Assembly (NCBI GenBank): GCA_016935875.1
Contig: JAFGQD010000076.1
Span: 1-7,042 of the forward strand
Origin: Deltaproteobacteria bacterium
GTDB lineage: Bacteria > Desulfobacterota > Syntrophia > Syntrophales > UBA2210
Length of the DNA stretch: 7,042 nucleotides
Direction: 5' to 3'
A program made the translations under genes and the position numbers. Every line of letters starts with the position of its first letter. Positions within the stretch are counted from its first letter, which is position 1. The notes under the pieces were generated by a model, which did no database searches, was not told the origin of the DNA, and saw only the letters and a program-made list of their open reading frames with translations. This document shows positions 1 through 6,022 of the stretch, piece after piece.

Positions 1-252
1 ACCCGGGACCCACCCCCAGCATATTGCCAGTGCGGGACCGATGATTGGGGCTGCGCCGGCAATCGATGCGAAGTGGTGTCCGAAAAGAACCTCTTTCCTC
101 GCCGAAATGTAGTCCACCCCGTCATAGAGACGCTTGGATGGAGCCTCGTTGTCATCCGAGGCCATGACGACATCCTGCTCTAACTTCTTGCCGTAGGTGA
201 AATACAAAATTAAATAGATTAAAAAACCGATAACGATAATTACTGTTGTCAT
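1..252 (-). CDS. cstA: CstA-family carbon starvation / peptide or pyruvate transporter, N-terminal part (3' end beyond window)
   Basis: An open frame of 84 codons runs off the left edge without a stop. It begins at ATG 252-250, preceded by a strong Shine-Dalgarno AGGAGG (264-259) at 6 nt. Residues 2-20 form one hydrophobic segment. The stretch YDGVDYISARKEVLFGHHFA (residues 43-62), followed by SIAGAAPIIGP, is the hallmark N-terminus of the CstA family (E. coli CstA has DYVPTDKKVLFGHHFAAIAG). Family members are multi-pass inner-membrane proteins. Members studied in E. coli act in peptide use during carbon starvation (CstA) or as a pyruvate/H+ symporter (BtsT); the substrate here cannot be told. 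The N-terminus is shorter than in E. coli CstA, with a single membrane segment before the signature, as in compact bacterial homologues. The gene diverges from the EamA gene. The family call is firm; the symbol names the family only. Confidence 0.9.
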   Translation of the reverse strand, partial: MTTVIIVIGFLIYLILYFTYGKKLEQDVVMASDDNEAPSKRLYDGVDYISARKEVLFGHHFASIAGAAPIIGPALAICWGWVPG

Positions 253-436
253 TTCCTACCTCCTTTGTTAATGGTTAAGAAGTTAAAAATTAAACAAATA
301 AATTACCTCTTTATACTTGGCATAGTATTGATAACCACGCCGGCATGAACAGATCTTATGATGAAAGAAACAACCACTCTACGATATGAAAATCTGCAAA
401 CAAGAATTCTTTTTGATATATATCTATATACTGTTT

Positions 437-465
437 TTACTACTCCTTCATATATTTAAAGTCAA
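437..465 (-). promoter_or_regulatory. Candidate sigma-70-type promoter for cstA
   Basis: On the minus strand, TTGACT (465-460, 5/6 to the -35 consensus) is followed after 17 nt by TAGTAA (442-437, 3/6 to the -10). An A/T-rich tract lies just upstream of the -35. A start near 430 would give cstA a leader of roughly 180 nt. The -10 match is poor and the DNA is AT-rich, so chance matches are likely. Confidence 0.25.
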
Positions 466-495
466 ATTTTTTTTGGTTGATTCAAGAATAAAGAA

Positions 496-524
496 TTAAG
501 AGAAAAGATGAATAATTATAAAAT
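496..524 (+). promoter_or_regulatory. Candidate sigma-70-type promoter for the EamA gene
   Basis: TTAAGA (496-501, 4/6 to TTGACA) and TAAAAT (519-524, 5/6 to TATAAT) are separated by exactly 17 nt. Transcription would start near 531, giving a leader of about 80 nt before ATG 610. The local DNA is AT-rich, which lowers the weight of the match. Confidence 0.33.
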
Positions 525-599
525 GATATATGTCTATTTCGGGATGCAGAACGAATGTCGAGCGAATATTGCGATTTGTTGAAAATGTTATGGTGTTTT

Positions 600-605
600 G
601 GAGGG
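600..605 (+). promoter_or_regulatory. Ribosome binding site that sets the EamA gene start at ATG 610
   Basis: GGAGGG lies 4-5 nt before ATG 610. A longer frame could use TTG 598, but that codon's last base is the first G of this Shine-Dalgarno and there is no good site upstream of it. ATG 610 is therefore the better start. Confidence 0.75.
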
Positions 606-609
606 TTCA

Positions 610-1497
610 ATGATTCGAACCGTAGCGATACTGTTTGTCGGCATAGTCTCCATATCATTTGCCGCAATATTCATACGATTCTGTAATGATGTTCCGGCGA
701 TCATGATAGCCACATACAGGCTCTGCGTTGCGTCTGTTATCCTGCTTGTGTTTTCCTGGATAAGAGGTGTTTCATTCAGGACCGTATGCAGGAGAGATAT
801 GGTGCTTTCGCTTGCGGGGGGAGTGTTTCTGGGGCTGCATTTTATATTCTGGACAACGTCCCTGAAATATACGTCGGTTGCGAGCAGTGTGGTACTGGTG
901 ACCACGAATCCCATATTTGTCGGCCTCTTTTCCTATTTCTTGCTGAGAGAGAGGCAGCACGCAGAGATTATAATCGGGACTATCCTGTGTCTTCTTGGCA
1001 GTGTTGTGATCGCGGCGGGAGACAGCGGACTTCATGCCCTTGTTCTGCTTGACAAAAAGGCGCTGACCGGTGATGTCCTTGCCCTGATGGGGGCAGTGAT
1101 GGGGAGCGCGTATCTGTTAACAGGCAGCAGGGTAAGAGAACATCTTGACATACTGACATATATTACTATTGTGTTCACGGCGAGTGCCCTGTTTCTGATG
1201 ACGACATCCCTTGCCATGGGCATATCTCTAACCGGATACAGACCTTCTTCCTATATGTATATGATACTGCTGGCTATTGTCCCGCAGCTCGTGGGACATA
1301 CTTCCATAAACTGGGCGCTGGAGCACCTGAGGGCGGGTATGATCGCGATATCGATTCTCGGAGAGGCAATCGGTGCCACGATCCTGGCATACCTCTTCTT
1401 CGGCGAAACGGTGAGCACATTTCAACTCATGGGAATGATGCTCATATTTGCCGCCATTATCATCGCGTCGAGGAAGGGTAAAAAGACGCGGGGATAA
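610..1497 (+). CDS. EamA-domain (DMT superfamily) membrane transporter
   Basis: The 295-residue product has the size and repeat layout of a ten-helix drug/metabolite transporter, with two EamA domains at about residues 5-135 and 155-288. Repeat 1 shows the typical PAIMIATYRLCVASVILL helix (29-46) and VASSVVLVTTNPIFVG (90-105) leading into LLRERQ. Repeat 2 shows NWALEHLRAGMIAISILGEA (234-253) followed by AYLFFGE, the counterpart motif. The C-terminus is short and basic (RKGKKTRG), as expected for a cytoplasmic tail. Family members export or exchange amino acids, metabolites or drugs across the inner membrane; sequence alone does not give the substrate. The gene stands alone on its strand, divergent from cstA and convergent with usp, so it is probably monocistronic. 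A role in amino-acid efflux opposite the liv importer is possible, but only by proximity. Confidence 0.9.
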   Translation: MIRTVAILFVGIVSISFAAIFIRFCNDVPAIMIATYRLCVASVILLVFSWIRGVSFRTVCRRDMVLSLAGGVFLGLHFIFWTTSLKYTSVASSVVLVTTNPIFVGLFSYFLLRERQHAEIIIGTILCLLGSVVIAAGDSGLHALVLLDKKALTGDVLALMGAVMGSAYLLTGSRVREHLDILTYITIVFTASALFLMTTSLAMGISLTGYRPSSYMYMILLAIVPQLVGHTSINWALEHLRAGMIAISILGEAIGATILAYLFFGETVSTFQLMGMMLIFAAIIIASRKGKKTRG

Positions 1498-1553
1498 TGT
1501 GCCGGGTACATCGATGTTGTCCCTCGTGATGACACAATCGGATTATGCAAATC

Positions 1554-2027
1554 TTATTCAGCCATCTTAGGCATTCTCACCATTAATACGGGTACCTTCC
1601 CTCCTCGCAATACTTTGTCAGTGACACTGCCGAAAGCCAATCGGGAGAGACCATGCCGTCCGTGTGTCGACATGGCCACCAGGTCAGCCCCTACTTCTTC
1701 TTCAGCCTTAATAATTTCGTTAGCCGAGGATGTGCCGAACACCGCCTCACATTTCACAACAACCCCTTTACTTCTCAGGCCTTCACCGGCCTCATTGAGG
1801 TAATCCATGGTCCTTTTCTTTATTTGCTCCAGTTCTCCCTCAGTATAGGGAACCTCGACAGCCGTCTCTCCAGCGGCAATAGTATGAGTCAATGATGTAA
1901 TGACCTGGAAGAGAACAACTTCAGTCTTCTTTCCCAGTGCCATTCCGGACACCCTTTCCTCAATGTAACGCAGGGCCGTCTCGCCTAATGTAGAACCGTC
2001 CAATGGGATCAATATTTTTTCGGACAT
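1554..2027 (-). CDS. Universal stress protein, UspA family, ATP-binding type
   Basis: The 157-residue product is a single Usp domain, the usual length for a stand-alone member. It starts with the first beta strand KILIPLDGS (4-12), whose Asp10 matches the adenine-binding Asp of ATP-binding Usps. It ends with THGRHGLSRLAFGSVTDKVL (121-140) and PVLMVR. The nucleotide motif G-2x-G-9x-G-[ST] is present as S120-TH-G123-9x-G133-S134. The first Gly is Ser, a position that is often Ala, Ser or Gly in bacterial members. ATG 2027 has AGGGAGG (2040-2034) 6 nt upstream. These are cytoplasmic dimers linked to stress and growth arrest; the specific role is unknown. A strong promoter-like sequence lies about 200 bp upstream. 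livF, on the same strand, ends 363 bp upstream, so read-through is also possible. Confidence 0.95.
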   Translation of the reverse strand: MSEKILIPLDGSTLGETALRYIEERVSGMALGKKTEVVLFQVITSLTHTIAAGETAVEVPYTEGELEQIKKRTMDYLNEAGEGLRSKGVVVKCEAVFGTSSANEIIKAEEEVGADLVAMSTHGRHGLSRLAFGSVTDKVLRGGKVPVLMVRMPKMAE

Positions 2028-2390
2028 AATATGCCTCCCTATGCTTTCATATCCTGTTGTCCAAGTCTCACGGCTCTATGGGTTGATTTCTCCCACATTC
2101 CGAAGACCAAACAGTAACAGCGCATAGCGCCATACCCAGCAGTTTCAGTGTTTTTACTCATTCTATTCTTGTCTCATAAGACATTGTACTGCTTACTATA
2201 TTCATAGAATGTGTCTGATTCTGATTAAAGCATACTATCTGTAATTGTCAATACCTAAAAAATCTCGTTGCAGAGGAAATTTTCCGTCGGTGAGGGCGGG
2301 GGAAATAAGAGAGCAACATGTTTCGGGGGTTTTTACGGAAGACAGGACTTCATGCTACGTATTCCAGACGGAAAAGGGGCGTTGCTGTTT
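2028..2390. other. Intergenic region between livF and usp
   Basis: These 363 bp hold no credible gene; the plus-strand frames here run into the antisense of livF. The half next to usp carries a probable promoter and a long leader. The leader contains a small imperfect hairpin, arms TGTCT (2170-2174) and AGACA (2179-2183). The half next to livF has a 9-bp inverted repeat, TTTTCCGTC (2280-2288) and GACGGAAAA (2367-2375), separated by 78 nt. It also has a T6 run on the minus strand (2262-2257), but no compact GC-rich stem before it. I therefore see no convincing intrinsic terminator for the liv operon. Confidence 0.65.
2224..2251 (-). promoter_or_regulatory. Probable sigma-70-type promoter for the universal stress gene
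   Basis: On the minus strand a perfect -35 TTGACA (2251-2246) is followed after 16 nt by TTTAAT (2229-2224, 5/6 to TATAAT). The predicted start near 2217 gives a leader of about 190 nt before ATG 2027. This is the best promoter match I found in the window, and it is oriented toward usp. Confidence 0.6.
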
Positions 2391-3122
2391 CTATTTTTTC
2401 AGCGCTGCTCCACCCAGGTATGCCTCCTGGATCTTTTTGTTCGATTTCAGTTCCTGTGATGATCCGCTTATGGATAGACGACCGTTTTCGAGGACATGTC
2501 CCCTGTGAGCGATGTCTATTGCCCTTTTCGCGTTCTGTTCAACCAGCAGTATTGAGGTGCCTTGATCATTTATCTCGTGTATAATCTTGAATATCTGACT
2601 TACCAGAATCGGCGCCAACCCCAGAGATGGTTCGTCAAGCAGCAGAACACGCGGAGAACTCATGAGCGCGCGTCCTATGGCCAGCATCTGTTGCTCTCCA
2701 CCCGACAGTGTGCCCGCCATCTGGCGCCGCCTTTCCATCAAGATCGGGAAAAGAGAGAAGACGCGTTCTCGTGCCTCGGTCATTGCCCCTTTTTCCTTCC
2801 TTTTTGTATAGGCTCCGAGATTCAGGTTTTCCTCTACGGTCAGAGTGGAAAATACCTTGCGTCCTTCGGGTGATTGAGAAATGCCCCTCTGGACGATCTC
2901 AAACGCGGGGATGGTGTTTAATTCCTCCTCTTCAAATGTGACGGTACCTTCGCTGATGGGGAGGAGTCCTGAGATTGCGTTAAGCAGGGTCGATTTCCCC
3001 GCCCCGTTTGCACCCAGAACGGTTACAATTTCTCCCTCGTCAAGATAGATGGAAACTCCCTTCAGGGCCTCTATCGAACCGTAAGAAATATGCAGGTTGT
3101 CGATTATGAGAAGTGGTTTCAC
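2391..3122 (-). CDS. livF: LivF-type ABC transporter ATP-binding protein
   Basis: The 243-residue product is one of two ATPases that power the branched-chain amino-acid importer at the inner face of the membrane. It has Walker A GANGAGKST (37-45), Q-loop Gln83 in the LivF-typical QSPEGRKVF, signature LSGGEQQ (139-145) and Walker B VLLLDEP (159-165). It also has LLVEQN (192-197), where LivF proteins carry Gln instead of the H-loop His, and ends near the typical AYLGG. I chose GTG 3122 as start. It has GGAGAG (3135-3130) 7 nt upstream, lies 1 nt after the livG stop, and gives a length close to E. coli LivF (237). The longer frame from ATG 3158 would add 12 residues and overlap livG by 35 bp without family support. 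It is the last gene of the operon; translation is probably coupled to livG. Confidence 0.96.
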   Translation of the reverse strand: MKPLLIIDNLHISYGSIEALKGVSIYLDEGEIVTVLGANGAGKSTLLNAISGLLPISEGTVTFEEEELNTIPAFEIVQRGISQSPEGRKVFSTLTVEENLNLGAYTKRKEKGAMTEARERVFSLFPILMERRRQMAGTLSGGEQQMLAIGRALMSSPRVLLLDEPSLGLAPILVSQIFKIIHEINDQGTSILLVEQNAKRAIDIAHRGHVLENGRLSISGSSQELKSNKKIQEAYLGGAALKK

Positions 3123-3123
3123 G

Positions 3124-3939
3124 TCAGCTCTCTCCGTTGACCTGCTGGTCGTCATCATATCCGAGATAGGCCTCGATCACTTTCGGGTTGTTGTAGACCG
3201 TCTCCGGACGGCCTTCCGCGATTCTGGCCCCTTCGTCCATCACGATGACCCAGTCGGAAATACCCATTACAACGTTCATATCGTGCTCTATAAGGAATAT
3301 GCTGAAATTTTCTTTAACCAGGCTTTTGAGAAAAACCATCAGCTCTTCCGTCTCGCTCGGATTCAGTCCGCTGCTCGGTTCATCCAGGGCCAGCAGACCG
3401 GGTTCTGTCGCCAGCGCGCGAGCGATTTCCAGCATGCGTTGGCTGCCGTATGCTATATTTTTTGCAAGTTCATCTCGGGATTCCCACAGGCCAACCTGAT
3501 GAATTCGCGCCTCTGCCACTTCCCGGATATGTCGCTCTTCCTTTTTCTGACGGGATGTCCTGAAGATCGATCCCCACATGCCTGCTGAACCGCGGCAGTG
3601 CTGTCCCGCCATGATGTTTTCCAGGCAGGTCATATTGGGAAACAGGCGTATATTCTGAAATGTACGTGCAATTCCGCCAGAGACGATCTGGTGAGGCTTC
3701 TGTCCTGTGATGTCCTTACCATTGAAGACGACACTCCCGTTCTCGGGCTTGTAAATTCCGGTGACTACGTTGAATACCGTGGTCTTACCCGCCCCGTTGG
3801 GACCTATGAGGCTGCATATCTCGCCTTCACGGACCTGTGAGTCAAAGTTGTTGACGGCGGTCAGACCCCCAAAGACCTTCGTGAGCTTACGGGTTTCCAG
3901 GATTGCCCTGTCTGTGGTTCGAAGATCTGCCTCAGCCAT
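3124..3939 (-). CDS. livG: LivG-type ABC transporter ATP-binding protein
   Basis: The 271-residue product is the partner ATPase of LivF. It has Walker A GPNGAGKTT (46-54), the LivG-typical ARTFQNIRLF (91-100) with Q-loop Gln95, and signature region AYGSQRMLEIARAL (163-176). YGxQR in place of SGGQ is normal for LivG. Walker B is LLALDEP (182-188), followed by SSGLNPSE, and the H-loop is IEHDM with His219. The usual C-terminal AYLG is present, followed by a short acidic tail. The N-terminus is about a dozen residues longer than the common LivG start. No alternative Met exists before the ATPase fold, and ATG 3939 has GGAG (3948-3945) at 5 nt. Its first 8 nt overlap the end of livM (ATGGCTGA), indicating translational coupling. 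Confidence 0.96.
   Translation of the reverse strand: MAEADLRTTDRAILETRKLTKVFGGLTAVNNFDSQVREGEICSLIGPNGAGKTTVFNVVTGIYKPENGSVVFNGKDITGQKPHQIVSGGIARTFQNIRLFPNMTCLENIMAGQHCRGSAGMWGSIFRTSRQKKEERHIREVAEARIHQVGLWESRDELAKNIAYGSQRMLEIARALATEPGLLALDEPSSGLNPSETEELMVFLKSLVKENFSIFLIEHDMNVVMGISDWVIVMDEGARIAEGRPETVYNNPKVIEAYLGYDDDQQVNGES
3130..3135 (-). promoter_or_regulatory. Ribosome binding site that sets the livF start at GTG 3122
   Basis: GGAGAG lies inside the last codons of livG, 7 nt before GTG 3122-3120. It favours this start over the upstream in-frame ATGs at 3158 and 3155. Confidence 0.7.
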
Positions 3940-4930
3940 TTTTTCTCCATGTATTCAGGACGGATTTAATATCCGCTCCCCCTCTCCTACGAGGCCAGGC
4001 CCCTCCCGGTCGGAACATCATCATAAGGATCATAACTGTCCCGAATATGAGCATCCTGTACATCGCGAAGGGGCGGAAGATTTCGGGAAAGAGGCTTATG
4101 ACCGCTGCGCCTATAATGACGCCGGGGATTGAACCCATCCCCCCGATAAGGACGATGCAGAACATCAAGCATGATTCCATGAAGGAAAAACTTTCCGGAG
4201 ACACGCACATGAGCTTGCTCGCGTAGATATTCCCCGCGATTCCAGCCATGGCCGCACCCAGCACGAAGGCAAGCAGTTTGTAGTGTCGGACGTTGATTCC
4301 GTTGGCGTTTGCCGCCACTTCATCTTCACGGATGCAGTTCCACGCGCGGCCTATACGTGAGTTCTGGAGCCTTATAAGGGCCAAGATGCTGAAGCCCACA
4401 ACGATCCAGATGAAAAAATAGTACTCGATTGAGGAATCAATCACAAAAAAGCTGCCCAGAGAGGGAAAATCTATTCCGAATACACCATTCGGACCGCCTG
4501 TGAGGTCGAATGGATTGTTGATGAGAGACAATCGTACGATCTCTCCCATGCCTATTGTGACGATGCACAGATAATCGCCACGGAGGTGGATTATGGGAGA
4601 GCAGACCAGATAGGCAAAAAGCGCCGCGGCAATAGCGCTTACGGGAAGAAGGACAAGGATGGGAACGCCGAATTTGGTATTGAGGATAGCCGTGGTATAT
4701 GCGCCAATGGCGTAGAAGCCGGCATGACCGAGGTCGAACAGTCCGACTTCGCCCAAAACGATATTAAGACTCAGGCCGAGAAGAGCATAGATGCCGAAGA
4801 AGAACGCAACATCGATGTAGTAGTTGTTCGCCGCGAACGGATAGATGACAAAAATGCCTAATACGGCGAACAGTGTGCCCTGTTGAGGTGAGAAGAAACT
4901 GTTGAGTTTTGAAATCCTGGTGTCTTCCAT
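3932..4930 (-). CDS. livM: LivM-type branched-chain amino-acid ABC permease
   Basis: The 332-residue product is one of two membrane subunits forming the translocation path. It is hydrophobic throughout, with the LivM signature LGLSLNIVLGEVGLFDLGHA (51-70) followed by GFYAIGAYT. A cytoplasmic EAA-like coupling loop, SRIGRAWNCIREDEVAANAN (191-210), continues into GINVRHYKLLAFVLGA. The GGMGSIPGVIIGA segment lies at 263-275 and the final FRPGG at 306-310. The C-terminal tail is basic (PRRRGG). I chose ATG 4930. It lies 4 nt after the livH stop and gives a normal length. The longer GTG 4960 start would add ten polar residues and overlap livH by 26 bp. Neither start has a strong Shine-Dalgarno, so coupling to livH is likely. 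The gene overlaps livG by 8 nt. Confidence 0.95.
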   Translation of the reverse strand: MEDTRISKLNSFFSPQQGTLFAVLGIFVIYPFAANNYYIDVAFFFGIYALLGLSLNIVLGEVGLFDLGHAGFYAIGAYTTAILNTKFGVPILVLLPVSAIAAALFAYLVCSPIIHLRGDYLCIVTIGMGEIVRLSLINNPFDLTGGPNGVFGIDFPSLGSFFVIDSSIEYYFFIWIVVGFSILALIRLQNSRIGRAWNCIREDEVAANANGINVRHYKLLAFVLGAAMAGIAGNIYASKLMCVSPESFSFMESCLMFCIVLIGGMGSIPGVIIGAAVISLFPEIFRPFAMYRMLIFGTVMILMMMFRPGGAWPRRRGGADIKSVLNTWRKNG

Positions 4931-4934
4931 GTAT

Positions 4935-5846
4935 TTACACTTTTTCCGCCAATTTTTCACCGAAGAGTCCGTTGGGACGGAAGATCAGGACAAGGATCAG
5001 TATCAGGAAGACAAAAACGTCTTTCCACGCCGCCGATATATAGGCGCCGCCGAACATTTCCAGAAGACCCAAGATCAATCCGCCGAACATGGCACCCGGC
5101 AGGTTGCCGATGCCTCCCAGAATAGTGGCGGTGAATGCCTTGAGTCCGTAATTCCAGCCCATGGTGAAACTGATCTGCCGGTAATACATGCCCACCATTA
5201 CCCCTGTGATCGCCCCCAGGGCGGGCCCCAGCGTGAATATGAAGAATATTACCTTGTTAAAATTTATTCCCATCAGAGAGGCTGTGTCCCTGTCGAGAGC
5301 CGATGCCCTGATGGCGCTGCCGAAGAGGGTTCTCTGGATTATATAGTACAGTATGCCCATGAGTAGAAAAGAAAAGACCAGTATTACTATCTGAAGCAGG
5401 GTTATATGCAGAGCACCCATCTGTATGTGGATATTTGGTATCAGTGATGCCGGATATGCCTGGTAACGCGGACCCCAGATGACCATGATCGCGTTTTGCA
5501 GGAAGATCGATGCACCGAGGGCGGAAACAACGGCGGGAAGCCGTCCCGCTGGGTAAATAGGGCGGTACGCCAGCCGTTCCACCGTTATTCCCACAAGTGC
5601 GAGACAGATTGCGGCAATTACCATGGCTACAATCATCCCGCCCCACAGGCCGCAGTGAGAGGTTAAGAACGCGGACCCGAATACGAGAATGGTGTATCCG
5701 ACATAGGAACCTAATGTGAAAAAATCTCCATGGGCGAAGTTTATCAGCTTCAGAATACCATAGACCATGGAGTAACCAAGGGCTATGAGAGCGTAAAATG
5801 AGCCGATTGTAAGACCGTTGATAATCTGTTCTAATACTATTTCCAC
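4935..5846 (-). CDS. livH: LivH-type branched-chain amino-acid ABC permease
   Basis: The 303-residue product (E. coli LivH is 308) is the second membrane subunit. It has the LivH signature NGLTIGSFYALIALGYSMVY (10-29), then INFAHGDFFTLGSYVG (35-50), and the coupling loop FGSAIRASALDRDTASLMGI (175-194). The GIGNLPGAMFGGLILG segment is at 245-260 and the closing IFRPNGLFGE at 288-297. The start is GTG 5846. No in-frame ATG, GTG or TTG lies in the codons just upstream, and the protein begins where the family does. The sequence before GTG is A-rich (AAAGAAAGAAAAAA) with no good Shine-Dalgarno at normal spacing; the GGAAG at 5866-5862 is about 15 nt away and within a possible hairpin. Initiation may therefore be weak, limiting permease relative to binding protein. 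Confidence 0.96.
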   Translation of the reverse strand: MEIVLEQIINGLTIGSFYALIALGYSMVYGILKLINFAHGDFFTLGSYVGYTILVFGSAFLTSHCGLWGGMIVAMVIAAICLALVGITVERLAYRPIYPAGRLPAVVSALGASIFLQNAIMVIWGPRYQAYPASLIPNIHIQMGALHITLLQIVILVFSFLLMGILYYIIQRTLFGSAIRASALDRDTASLMGINFNKVIFFIFTLGPALGAITGVMVGMYYRQISFTMGWNYGLKAFTATILGGIGNLPGAMFGGLILGLLEMFGGAYISAAWKDVFVFLILILVLIFRPNGLFGEKLAEKV

Positions 5847-5860
5847 TTTTTTCTTTCTTT

Positions 5861-5891
5861 GCTTCCGCCATTTCGAACGAAGCGAGGAAGC
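5861..5891 (-). repeat. Possible leader hairpin upstream of the livH start
   Basis: GCTTCC (5861-5866) and GGAAGC (5886-5891) form 6-bp arms around 19 nt that themselves contain the small palindrome TCGTTCGA on the minus strand. The 3' arm in the mRNA includes the GGAAG nearest to livH, about 14-15 nt before GTG 5846. A stem here could mask that weak ribosome-binding sequence. The stem is short, so it may be fortuitous. Confidence 0.35.
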
Positions 5892-5936
5892 CTGGTTTTT
5901 GACACTCAGAACAAGCTTTGCGAGAAATCTGTAGTG

Positions 5937-5962
5937 TGTAATCCCGACGAGTCGGGATTACA
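5937..5962. repeat. Perfect inverted repeat between livK and livH
   Basis: Arms TGTAATCCCGAC (5937-5948) and GTCGGGATTACA (5951-5962) are perfectly complementary around the two bases GA. In RNA it would fold as an 11-bp stem with a 4-nt loop. It lies about 60 bp after the livK stop and about 90 bp before livH. No U-tract follows it on the coding strand. Its compact, perfect form and place recall REP-type elements that protect the 3' end of a binding-protein mRNA, as between malE and malF in E. coli. That role is inference. Confidence 0.8.
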
Positions 5963-6022
5963 ATACAAGATTTTCCCCACTCGTCGGAATGGCAGATTAG
6001 CTAAGTTCAACGAAATCATCAA

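Larger units (their letters stand above)
253..609. other. AT-rich divergent intergenic region between cstA and the EamA gene
   Basis: These 357 bp separate two divergently transcribed transporter genes and hold no convincing gene. The short reading frames here have no family resemblance. The region is visibly more AT-rich than the flanking coding DNA, especially 400-535, with runs such as T8 (467-474) and the palindrome GATATATATC (415-424). It must contain promoters for both genes; weak candidates are listed separately. I found no convincing paired operator half-sites of a known regulator. Confidence 0.7.
5847..6022. other. livK-livH intergenic spacer with two potential hairpins
   Basis: This 176-bp spacer is the only sizeable gap in the liv operon. 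It holds a perfect inverted repeat (5937-5962), a smaller inverted repeat (5861-5891) just before livH, and no gene I recognise. Neither structure is followed on the minus strand by a T-run, so there is no sign of a complete intrinsic terminator. Transcription can plausibly continue into livH. Confidence 0.7.

Noticed and set aside
164..168. LivG signature YGSQR as a degenerate ABC motif (residue positions in LivG)
   Set aside because: LivG proteins normally carry YGxQR here, so it is not a defect.
315..332. TTGGCATAGTATTGATA resembling a sigma-54 promoter
   Set aside because: The -12 element is TTGAT, not TTGC, and the spacing to GG is off by one. It also points toward the EamA gene from nearly 280 bp away.
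598..609. Extension of the EamA gene to a TTG start at 598
   Set aside because: The TTG overlaps the GGAGGG that serves ATG 610, and no ribosome binding site precedes it.
2257..2285. Intrinsic terminator for livF formed by GGAAAATTTCC and T6
   Set aside because: The stem is only about 4 bp and AT-rich, and it lies 12 nt from the T-run. This is not a credible terminator.
2245..2584. Plus-strand open frames overlapping the livF 3' end
   Set aside because: They lie mostly antisense to a clear livF, show compositionally odd translations, and match no family I recognise.
5257..5871. 204-codon minus-strand frame beginning ATG 5871 inside livH
   Set aside because: It is an alternative frame of livH, with an Arg/Ser/His-rich translation typical of shadow frames. 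livH itself is unmistakable.
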